Assembly (NCBI GenBank): GCA_023428035.1
Contig: JAEYZO010000428.1
Coordinates: forward strand, 1 to 5,695
Direction of reading: 5' to 3'
Length of the DNA stretch: 5,695 bases
Source of the DNA: Pseudomonadota bacterium
GTDB lineage: Bacteria > Myxococcota_A > Polyangia > Polyangiales > Ga0077539
A program made the position numbers and the translations under genes. Numbering within the stretch: the first letter of the stretch is position 1; each line of letters starts with the position of its first letter. The notes under the pieces are model-generated. The model did not search any database. It saw only the letters and a program-made list of their open reading frames with translations, and had not been told where the DNA came from. Positions 1 through 5,695 of the stretch are shown piece after piece.

Positions 1-480
1 CCACGGACCGAGCGCGACGTGGTTGTACCGGATCCCCCGCTGCACGCCGTCGTAGCGCTCGCCCTCGGGCGAGACGCCCGGCGTCGCGTCGACGTCGCAG
101 GTGTAGCCCGAGCTGCACTCGCGCCGCTCGCCCGCCTGCACCAGCGCGCACAGGGGCGCGGCCTGAACGGCGAGGTCGGTGACGACGAAGTCGCCGTCGC
201 GCTCCGGGGCGCTGTCGACGTGGCCCTTCGCGTGGGCCTGCCACGTCTCGGGCGTGACGAGCTCGGGCGGGTGCAGGTCCGTCACCGGGCACGCGCGCAG
301 GGTCGCGAGCGACTCCGGGGCGAACACCTCGTCGGGCGGGCGGTACTCCGCCCACTGCCGGCCCGAAGCGTCGGCGTAGCGCAGAACGCCCGTGCGCGTG
401 ACCGCTGCGGCGACGCGAAGGCCTCCGGTCGACGTCTTCTCGACGCCCCGGGTGGTCCCTGCGAAGTCGGTGCGGTGCAC
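1..480 (-). CDS. DUF2213-type putative prohead protease (partial, cut by the left window edge)
   Basis: Translating the minus strand with codons ending at position 1 gives an open frame from 528 to the left edge. Its product, from GTG at 480, begins MHRTDFAG. It has landmarks of the DUF2213 phage family: LRVAAAVTRTGVLRYAD (21-37), YRPPDEVFAPESLATL (46-61), CPVTDLHPP (64-72), CSSGYTCDVDATPG (122-135), and RYDGVQRGIRYNHVALGP (142-159). DUF2213 genes follow MuF genes in phage head operons and are generally thought to be capsid maturation proteases. H70 and S123 or S124 sit where the His and Ser of HK97-like prohead proteases would be, but this catalytic assignment is my inference. The visible 160 residues cover the protease-like domain; any scaffold-like C-terminus lies off the edge. 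GTG at 489 (product starting MARVHRTDF) is an alternative start, and neither has a strong ribosome-binding site. High G+C (about 75% in 181-240) matches the portal region, unlike the preceding gene. Confidence 0.87.
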   Translation of the reverse strand, partial: MHRTDFAGTTRGVEKTSTGGLRVAAAVTRTGVLRYADASGRQWAEYRPPDEVFAPESLATLRACPVTDLHPPELVTPETWQAHAKGHVDSAPERDGDFVVTDLAVQAAPLCALVQAGERRECSSGYTCDVDATPGVSPEGERYDGVQRGIRYNHVALGPW

Positions 481-573
481 ACGCGCCACGGCCCCGAGGG
501 TGCGAGGCGAGCGCGCAGGGGCGCTAGATCATGCTGATACGGTTAGGGGGCGCGCCCTTGGGGCGGGTGCGAG
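481..573. other. Intergenic gap between the acidic gene and the DUF2213 gene
   Basis: This is the only non-overlapping junction in the window. It holds a small GC hairpin (5-bp stem CGCCC/GGGCG, 553-565, loop TTG) with no following T-run on either strand, and a short AT-richer patch around 526-541. I see no convincing promoter, terminator or small gene. The break in coupling matches the downstream edge of the low-G+C segment, so it may be scar sequence from insertion of the toxin/immunity cassette. Confidence 0.5.
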
Positions 574-1323
574 CTACTTCCGAGCGAGGTCCTCGGGTAC
601 GCCCATCGCACGGAGGATGCCCTCGCGGGTGGTCTCGCCGAGGATGGAGTCGATCTGCGGGTCGCCCTCGGAGTACGCCGTCCGAGGGGTCTCGAAGGTG
701 CCCACGTCGTTCCCGTCTTCCGAAACGAGCACCGCGAAGCTATCACGCATTTCGATCGCGTGAAGCACCCGCGTCTTCAAGCGCTTCGACACGAGGCCGG
801 GGCGGAAACCCAGCGACTTGCCGTCGATCCAACCGAGCACCGACGGCCCTCTCGCCTCGATGTGGAGGTCGCTGCCTGCCTCTGACAGAGGGGCGCTGAC
901 GGCGCGTGCCACGTCTTCGGGGGTCGCGTTCTCAACGAACATGAAGTTGCGCGGATCAGGGAGCCCTCTCGGCACCATCGCTCCGAGGCCGAGCTCGCGA
1001 ACGAGGCCCCGGGGGTTCTCGTCGTCATCCTCCTCGATCACCCCCGCGCGGCAACGCGTGAGGCGCGGGTCGTCCCAATCGAACGACGCGACGTAGACCG
1101 GCGCGGAGACCTCACGAGAGAGCGCGAGCGCAGCGCGGACCTCGGGCCCCTCGTCGTCGTGTGACGGGCCGGGCTCCCAGCTCGCGAGCGCGTTGTAGGC
1201 CCCCTCGCCGACGATCACCTCGTCGTCGGCGAAGTAGGGGTCGCGCTTCGCGAACTCGGCCAGAGCATCCGCCGCGATTGGAACGAGTAGTGCGGTGATC
1301 GGGCTCGATGTACGGGCGCTCAT
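574..1323 (-). CDS. Acidic 249-residue protein of unknown family, candidate immunity protein for the MuF toxin
   Basis: The ATG start overlaps the stop of the MuF-toxin gene as TGATG. No good Shine-Dalgarno precedes it, so translation probably depends on coupling. I do not recognise a family. The protein is soluble-looking: no signal peptide and no membrane helix. It is strongly acidic (44 Asp+Glu, 26 Lys+Arg), with acidic runs such as IEEDDDE (96-102). Predicted strands include APVYVASFDWDD (74-85), PSVLGWIDG (150-158) and SFAVLVSEDG (205-214), suggesting an alpha/beta fold, possibly in two halves. Its place directly after a polymorphic-toxin-like C-terminus, its opposite charge to that domain, and the shared drop in G+C are what one expects of an immunity protein that binds and masks the nuclease site. 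Head operons of this type do not normally carry a gene like this here. Alternatives are an unrelated accessory (moron) protein or an uncharacterised head protein. The coding call is solid; the immunity role is inference. Confidence 0.85.
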   Translation of the reverse strand: MSARTSSPITALLVPIAADALAEFAKRDPYFADDEVIVGEGAYNALASWEPGPSHDDEGPEVRAALALSREVSAPVYVASFDWDDPRLTRCRAGVIEEDDDENPRGLVRELGLGAMVPRGLPDPRNFMFVENATPEDVARAVSAPLSEAGSDLHIEARGPSVLGWIDGKSLGFRPGLVSKRLKTRVLHAIEMRDSFAVLVSEDGNDVGTFETPRTAYSEGDPQIDSILGETTREGILRAMGVPEDLARK

Positions 1324-2300
1324 CAGCCGACCAACCCTAGGTCGCCCCGCAACCGCCTACCAGTCCCGACGATGTCATTCTCTGGCAGGGTAACGATCTC
1401 CACCAGAAGCCCGTGCACCTTCAGGTGTGAGCGCAGCGTTGCGAGGGCTGGAGCCCCTTCCATGTCCCCCGAGAGGGCTAGCACGGGCAAGTGGCCCGGC
1501 GTGGTGCCGCTCGTCGCAGCCTTCATCTGCTCAACGAGGCTGTCGATCTTCCCGGCGGCTTTCTTCTGTGCCTTGCTCTGTGTGGCGCCGGCCTCCCGTG
1601 CCGCGTAGGCATCGAACCATTCGCCCCACCTCTTCGGCGTTGCCGCCTTCACCTCCATGACCCGCGTGCGAGGCGGAGGCGTGCTGGAGTGAAGCGCGAA
1701 GTCGAGTCGGCAATCGCTGCCTGCGGGTGTGACCTGTCGCTGGCCTACCTTGAAGCCAGCGACGAGAGGGGGCGGCGGTTTCCCGTCGGCACGGTCGCGC
1801 GCGAGGAGTTCGCCAGCGACACCGCGCACGGTGAGGTTGGCCTGTGCCATGACCCGTTCACGACGCTTCCGCTCCTCGTCGTTGGCCGGCGGCTTTGGGT
1901 TCTTCTTGAGAGTGGCGACGAGCTCCGCGCCCTTCTTGAACTTGGGCCACGCCGTGTTCCGGTCGCCGGCAAGAAAGTCGAGGTCGGAGTCGCTCAGGTT
2001 CGTGCTCTGAACCCAAGCGAGATCCCATGCGTGCTTGCCCACCGCGTTTGCTCCAAGAGTTTGCAGGGTCTCGGGTGTGATCTTGCGTGCTGCGATCGCG
2101 GTAGCCGCATCAAGGTACGCCGCCGGATCTTGCCCGCGACCAGCGGCGTTGACGGCTCCAGTTACGAAGTGCGCCACGTCCTCCTTCGCGCGCCCTGAGT
2201 TCGCGTACAAGCCGCTCACCGCGGCGTTGAACGCCTTGCGCTTCTTCGGGGTGAGACTGGCGGCGTAGCTGGCGTGGTCAGCCTCTGCCTTCAGCACGTG
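574..2300 (-). other. Lower-G+C cassette: toxin extension plus immunity candidate
   Basis: By direct counts of 60-base lines, G+C is about 60% at 1381-1440, 65% at 1921-1980, 62% at 1981-2040, 60% at 2041-2100, 57% at 721-780 and 68% at 661-720. In the MuF head domain it is about 75% at 2881-2940, 80% at 3001-3060 and 82% at 3061-3120, and in the protease gene about 75% at 181-240. The change falls near 2300-2340, at the end of the linker after the MuF domain. The shift suggests the C-terminal extension and the acidic gene travel together and have a different recent history from the head genes. Confidence 0.65.
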
Positions 2301-3317
2301 GGGCGGTTTCGTGTTGCTGCTCGACGGTGACGTCGCCTGCCCTTGCGGCGGGCCGCTGCTGCCCTTGGGCTTCGCCTGCATGGGCCCTCGGCCGCCACTG
2401 CCCGACGTGAAGCGCCCGCCCCTGTCGCGGTCGTGGTCAGCCTCGTTCCAGGCTGCATCGGTGCGGACCAGGCCGGGCAGGTCGTCGAGGCCTTCGATCA
2501 AGGGCTCCGCGATGCAGCGGCAACGGAACCACTCGCCGGGGTTCGCACGGTCGCCACTGCGCGACACGACGGGCGGATCGTCGTAGCGGAAGCGGCGCCC
2601 CTCGAGCTCCCGGTGCTCCTTGCGCACCCGCTCATCGCGCGAGGTGCGCCAGATGTAGCTGTCGAGCCCCGCGGCTTCGTGCCGGGCCTGCGTGACCTCG
2701 GCGTTGAGCTTCAGCACCTGATCGCGGGCGATGAGCGCGGCGCGCTGCGGCGTCGCGTCGGTCTCTTCACGGATGCGCTTCGCGATGGTCTCGACACGCG
2801 TCCCGCTCCCGGCGTCGGAGAGGATCGACGCGACGCGGTCGGCCTTCTCCCGCGCGAGCGAGCGGATGAGGCGCACGTTCTCCCGGCGGAACGCGAGGAG
2901 CTTCGGCGCGACGTCGGGGTCGTCGGTGAGGTCGACGCCCACCGCGGCCTTCACCTGCGCGCGCCACTCGGTGCGCGACAGGTCGTTGGTGCGCTTCGCG
3001 AGCGCGTCGAGCTCGCGCGTGAGCGCCGCCGGGGCGGTGAGCCGACGGATGAGCCCCGCGAGACGACGGCGCAAGCGCCCGCCGATGCCCTCGGGGAGCG
3101 GGCCGTCGGCCGCCGCGTCGGTGCGGACCACGCCCTCGTCGCGCAGGGCGTCGAGGATGGCCGCGTCGAGGGCCGCGAGCACCCGGCGCGCGAGCTGGGT
3201 GTACGCGAGGATGGCGGTGGACGGAGGCGCTGCAGGACGCACCCGCGTGGGGCGTCTGCGGGCGGCCGCGGCGTCCATGATCCGTCGGCGCGCAGCGAGG
3301 GCGTCGAGGGCGATCAC
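1323..3317 (-). CDS. Mu F-like minor head protein fused to a C-terminal putative PD-(D/E)XK nuclease toxin (MuF polymorphic toxin)
   Basis: The product is 664 residues with a GTG start (GGAG 8 bases upstream, 4-base GTGA overlap with the portal). MuF-type proteins are minor capsid components bound near the portal. The MuF domain is clear: a helical region from about residue 100, RDQVLKLNAEVTQARHEA (198-215), WRTSRDERVRKEH (223-235), then GEWFRCRC (261-268) with the CRC pair. These match the phage Mu gpF / SPP1 gp7 head-morphogenesis family. A linker DRDRGGRFTSG (296-306) and a Gly/Pro/Ser/Lys-rich stretch (306-340) follow, then an unrecognised helical region (340-490). The last part (490-664) resembles a PD-(D/E)XK fold: helix with E503, strand with D539, strand MEVKA with E555 and K557, a Lys-rich helix (581-601), strand PVLALSG (611-617), helix, and strand LLVEIVTL (637-644). 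Typical MuF proteins end soon after the CRC motif, so over 300 residues are extra. That segment is basic (about 34 Lys+Arg against 22 Asp+Glu from 457 on) and lower in G+C than the head domain. The head role is firm. The toxin role is inference from architecture and from the acidic neighbour. Confidence 0.9.
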   Translation of the reverse strand: MIALDALAARRRIMDAAAARRRPTRVRPAAPPSTAILAYTQLARRVLAALDAAILDALRDEGVVRTDAAADGPLPEGIGGRLRRRLAGLIRRLTAPAALTRELDALAKRTNDLSRTEWRAQVKAAVGVDLTDDPDVAPKLLAFRRENVRLIRSLAREKADRVASILSDAGSGTRVETIAKRIREETDATPQRAALIARDQVLKLNAEVTQARHEAAGLDSYIWRTSRDERVRKEHRELEGRRFRYDDPPVVSRSGDRANPGEWFRCRCIAEPLIEGLDDLPGLVRTDAAWNEADHDRDRGGRFTSGSGGRGPMQAKPKGSSGPPQGQATSPSSSNTKPPHVLKAEADHASYAASLTPKKRKAFNAAVSGLYANSGRAKEDVAHFVTGAVNAAGRGQDPAAYLDAATAIAARKITPETLQTLGANAVGKHAWDLAWVQSTNLSDSDLDFLAGDRNTAWPKFKKGAELVATLKKNPKPPANDEERKRRERVMAQANLTVRGVAGELLARDRADGKPPPPLVAGFKVGQRQVTPAGSDCRLDFALHSSTPPPRTRVMEVKAATPKRWGEWFDAYAAREAGATQSKAQKKAAGKIDSLVEQMKAATSGTTPGHLPVLALSGDMEGAPALATLRSHLKVHGLLVEIVTLPENDIVGTGRRLRGDLGLVG

Positions 3318-5083
3318 CCGCCGTTCTCCACCGGCACCGCGACCACGTCGCCGGGCTCGAGCGTGTCGCCCTCGGCGACCTCCGTCGGCTCGCGCGACGT
3401 GAACGCCCCGAGCTTCAGCCCGCCCGCCTTGGCCTCCTCGATGAGCCGCGCGGTGTACTGCTGATGCCCACGGAGCGAGGCTTGGGCCTTCGACAGCTCG
3501 CCCCGCATCGAGTCCATCTCCGCGGCGTGGCCGGGCTCCGGCGCGGTGAAGAACGTGCGCCCCGTCTCGCCCATCGCACGGTCGGCCGCCGCGGGGTCGA
3601 GGCCGAAGCTCTGCACCAGCAGCTCAACGCCTGCGTCGCGTGGGATCTCGCGGGCAGCCACGCGAGCGATCACCGCGGCGATGCCGTCGGCGTGCTCCGC
3701 GCCCGGCGCGTCGTCGCCCTCATCACTCCCGTCGTCGCCCTGCCCCGCGGCGTCGGAGGCGATGAGGGCCTTGCGCGCCTCGATGTCGATGCTGGTCTCC
3801 GCGCTCCACCCCTCGGAGCGGAAGCGGTTGACCGCCACCTCCTCGGGGGTGAGCACCTGCGCGGTGATGTACTGCACGTCGACGCCGGCTTGCTTCACGC
3901 GCAGGTCGGCTTCTTCCGTGGGCGAGGGTTGCCAGAGCGGCGGGAACTCCACCGACCACGACGCGGGCTCCTGGCCTCCCGTGGGCCCGGCCTTCGAGAG
4001 GAAGAGGAGCCGCACGAGGCGCTCGACGCGCGGCCGCAGGTACGTGGTCTGCGCGGCCTTCACCCGGTCGTAGAACCAGCGCACGTCGCTCTCCCCGGTG
4101 GCGGAGAGGCCCGCGGGGGACTGCCCCATCAGGATCGTCACCGGGATCTCAGCGGCGCCCGAGAGGAGCAAGAGGAACTTGTCGAGCACCGCGGCGAGAC
4201 CCGTGAGGGCGCCCACCTCGGTGCGGTCGAAGCTCTCGTTGCCGTCGGCGTCGAGGAGGACGGCGCGCGCGACCGAGCGCGACAGGTCCATCATCTCCAG
4301 CCGCGTCATGAGGAGGTCGCGGTTCTTCTGGGCCATCATCGACCACAGGCCCTTCATCTTGAAGGTGGCCTGCGACGACTCCTGCAACAGGTGCCCGGTG
4401 GCCTCCCATCCGCCGTTGAACTTCTGGAGGATGTCGTAGACGCGCTGGATCTCAGACTCGCCCCAGCCGTTGAGCTCCTGCCGACGGCGCCGGGTGGTGG
4501 GCGCCCCGTCGAAGAGGATGAGCCGCGAGGCGTGCACCACCGAGTTGTCGGCGGCGCCCCCGTTGGAGTTCCGGGTGAGGAGGTAGGTCTCCGGTGTGCC
4601 GAAGGTGGACTTGAGCGGGTCGTTGTACCAGCGCTGCGGCTGCATCTCCGTCTTGTCGAGGGTCACGAGGAACCGCACGCGGTCGATCTTCGTGAGGTCG
4701 AGGGGCTCGCGCGGGTCCTGCCCATCGTCGGCGCCGACGAAGAGCGCGCCGCCGCCGAACACGCGTCCCCAGGTCCACCCGAGCGAGAGGGCGCCGACGG
4801 CGCCGAGCTCGTCGAGGCGGGCCTGCATCTTCGCCTCGGTCGCGGCGTCGCCGCACTTCACCTTGATCCCCTGCCGCAGCGCCTCTTCGGGCACCGCACG
4901 GCAGATGCGACCCGCGTAGGGGTCGCCGACGTAGATCGCCTCCAGGGCCACGTCGGGCATCCTGGCGCCGGCCTGGAACGTGAGGGCCTTGGAGCGGTCC
5001 CGCGCCCCCACGCCCGTGATGAGGTTGACCCATGCGTCGGCGCGGGCCGTGAGGGCTTCGCGCACCATCTCCGTGAGCTTCAT
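3314..5083 (-). CDS. Phage portal protein, DUF1073 / HI1409 family
   Basis: Portal proteins form the dodecameric ring at one capsid vertex, through which the terminase loads DNA and onto which the tail is built. The product is 589 residues, starting MKLTEMVREA. This start is preferred over the longer open frame to 5668 because GGAGG lies 6 bases upstream and the ATG overlaps the terminase stop. Core features of the DUF1073 family are visible: an N-terminal segment with YVGDPYAGRI and RAVPEEALRQG (51-71), WTWGRVFGGGALF (103-115), SRLILFDGAP (186-195), NGWGESEIQRVYD (205-217), and the signature MGQSPAGLSATGESD (319-333) followed by a WFYDRV helix. After about residue 445 comes an acidic low-complexity linker (445-465), a helical segment containing IPRDAGVELLVQSFGLDPAAA (split around residues 480-500), and a probable coiled coil (about 515-552). 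This tail extends past the core portal fold. Its stop overlaps the next start as GTGA. Confidence 0.95.
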   Translation of the reverse strand: MKLTEMVREALTARADAWVNLITGVGARDRSKALTFQAGARMPDVALEAIYVGDPYAGRICRAVPEEALRQGIKVKCGDAATEAKMQARLDELGAVGALSLGWTWGRVFGGGALFVGADDGQDPREPLDLTKIDRVRFLVTLDKTEMQPQRWYNDPLKSTFGTPETYLLTRNSNGGAADNSVVHASRLILFDGAPTTRRRRQELNGWGESEIQRVYDILQKFNGGWEATGHLLQESSQATFKMKGLWSMMAQKNRDLLMTRLEMMDLSRSVARAVLLDADGNESFDRTEVGALTGLAAVLDKFLLLLSGAAEIPVTILMGQSPAGLSATGESDVRWFYDRVKAAQTTYLRPRVERLVRLLFLSKAGPTGGQEPASWSVEFPPLWQPSPTEEADLRVKQAGVDVQYITAQVLTPEEVAVNRFRSEGWSAETSIDIEARKALIASDAAGQGDDGSDEGDDAPGAEHADGIAAVIARVAAREIPRDAGVELLVQSFGLDPAAADRAMGETGRTFFTAPEPGHAAEMDSMRGELSKAQASLRGHQQYTARLIEEAKAGGLKLGAFTSREPTEVAEGDTLEPGDVVAVPVENGG

Positions 5084-5695
5084 CGTGATCCTCCGAACAG
5101 AGCGCGCGCGCCGTCCATGGCCGCGCGCATGAGCTCCACGCCGCCGCGGGCGACGTGGTTCAGGTACTGGGTCGTGGCGTCGACCTGGTCGTCGTTGGCG
5201 CCTGCGGGGAAGGTCGTCAGCTCGTGCACGTACGCCGAGACCCACGGCGCCCCGCGGCGACCGTCGGGGTAGCGGGCGTCGGCTTCGTGCGGGAGCCACA
5301 CCTGCCCTGCGGCGAAGAGCGGCTCGACGGCGTGCGCGCGGGCGACCTTGCCGCCCTCGGGCGTCACGGAGACGAGGCCCGGGAGCTTGTCGCGCAAGGC
5401 GTCGAGGATGGCCGGGCCGTTGGCCTTGTCCTCGACGAGCTTGAGCGTCGCCTCGGGGTAGCGCGCGCTCATCGCGAGGAGCGCGGCGATGGTCTCGGTG
5501 AACGTGAGCCGGTCGAGCGTCTGGTCGACGAGGTAGTGGTTGGCGCCGACCGTGTACCAGGCCTGGAGCGCGACGAGGTCGTTGTCGGCGCCGGCCTTGA
5601 AGGCCGCGTCGAGCGACAGGCCCCACGTGCCGCCCTCGGGCAGCTCCATCCAACGGCGCGTGAGCCACTCGCCGCGGAAGACCGCGCCCTCGGCG
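5080..5695 (-). CDS. terL: Phage terminase large subunit, C-terminal nuclease domain (partial, cut by the right window edge)
   Basis: The large terminase subunit pumps phage DNA into the prohead with an N-terminal ATPase and cuts it with a C-terminal RNase H-like nuclease. Only the nuclease half is in the window. The frame stays open to the right edge, reading WLTRRWMELPEG before the nuclease core, so the first in-window ATG (5649) is internal. Counting from that Met, the metal-binding acidic sites are SLDAAFK (D14), LVEDKANG (E73, D74) and NDDQVDA (D153, D154, D157). The YLVDQ, RLTFTETI and FPAG segments also match the family. The motif order and spacing fit the terminase nuclease domain often seen next to DUF1073 portals. 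The stop overlaps the portal start as ATGA, so the two are probably translationally coupled. No catalytic residue is missing in the visible part. The ATPase domain (Walker A and B) must lie beyond the edge. Confidence 0.93.
   Translation of the reverse strand, partial: AEGAVFRGEWLTRRWMELPEGGTWGLSLDAAFKAGADNDLVALQAWYTVGANHYLVDQTLDRLTFTETIAALLAMSARYPEATLKLVEDKANGPAILDALRDKLPGLVSVTPEGGKVARAHAVEPLFAAGQVWLPHEADARYPDGRRGAPWVSAYVHELTTFPAGANDDQVDATTQYLNHVARGGVELMRAAMDGARALFGGSR
5089..5094 (-). promoter_or_regulatory. Shine-Dalgarno site of the portal gene
   Basis: Read on the minus strand, GGAGGA lies with a 6-base spacer (after GGAGG) before the ATG at 5083. It is the strongest ribosome-binding site in the window and sits inside the end of the terminase coding region. 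It decides the portal start against the in-frame codons further upstream, and allows independent reinitiation besides coupling through the ATGA overlap. Confidence 0.85.

Noticed and set aside
19..537. 172-codon open frame on the plus strand at the left end
   Set aside because: The minus-strand frame here encodes clear DUF2213 motifs (VTRTGVLRY, VQRGIRYNHVAL), while the plus-strand product is low-complexity Arg/Ala/Val/Gly.
548..557. Perfect 10-base palindrome GGGCGCGCCC as an operator or site-specific recombination site
   Set aside because: Short GC palindromes are expected by chance at this base composition, and there is no repeat copy or flanking structure to support it.
553..565. Hairpin between the acidic gene and the DUF2213 gene as a possible terminator
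   Set aside because: The stem is only 5 bp and no T-run follows on either strand. The downstream gene belongs to the same head operon, so termination here would be unexpected.
2343..3464. 373-codon open frame on the plus strand
   Set aside because: It is antisense to the MuF head domain, has biased composition and no motif, and lies in the highest-G+C part of the window, where stops are rare in every frame.
3464..5272. 602-codon open frame on the plus strand
   Set aside because: It lies opposite the portal and terminase, whose motifs are clear. The product is Arg/Gly/His/Leu-rich with no recognisable domain, typical of an antisense frame in very GC-rich coding DNA.
5084..5668. Upstream in-frame extension of the portal frame to 5668
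   Set aside because: The extension is Arg/Pro/Ala-rich, overlaps the terminase nuclease domain in another frame, and the real start at 5083 has a strong GGAGG and the ATGA overlap.

Overview
The window is very GC-rich (most 60-base lines I counted are 65-82% G+C). It reads as one minus-strand block of tailed-phage head genes, running from the right edge to the left edge. Gene order along transcription is: large terminase subunit (C-terminal nuclease domain only, cut by the right edge); a DUF1073/HI1409-type portal; a Mu F-like minor head protein with a long C-terminal extension; an acidic 249-residue protein of unknown family; and a DUF2213-type putative prohead protease cut by the left edge. 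This is the usual DNA-packaging and capsid-assembly order of a temperate siphovirus or myovirus. No integrase, attachment site, host gene, tRNA or rRNA is visible, so I cannot tell prophage from free phage. The base composition suggests a high-GC host, such as a myxobacterium-like or actinobacterial one, but nothing in the window decides this.

The genes are tightly coupled. Terminase stop and portal start overlap as ATGA (5080-5083), portal stop and MuF start as GTGA (3314-3317), and MuF stop and next start as TGATG (1321-1325). Only the last junction, before the DUF2213 gene, has a real gap (about 93 bases, 481-573). The plus strand carries long open frames, but these are byproducts of high-GC codon usage opposite convincing genes.

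The part that stands out is 574 to about 2300. The MuF protein has a normal head domain (roughly residues 100-276), then a linker of the DRGGRF type (residues 296-306). It continues for more than 300 residues and ends in what looks like a PD-(D/E)XK nuclease domain (E503, D539, E555-V-K557). Immediately downstream, overlapping its stop codon, is a strongly acidic protein (44 Asp+Glu against 26 Lys+Arg). G+C falls from 75-82% over the MuF head domain to about 57-70% over the extension and the acidic gene, and returns to about 75% in the protease gene. I read this as a phage-borne MuF polymorphic toxin with its immunity gene, inserted as a cassette into a conserved head operon. MuF toxins as a class are known. 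The specific toxin/immunity pair is not one I recognise, and the acidic protein's function is inferred from position and charge only.
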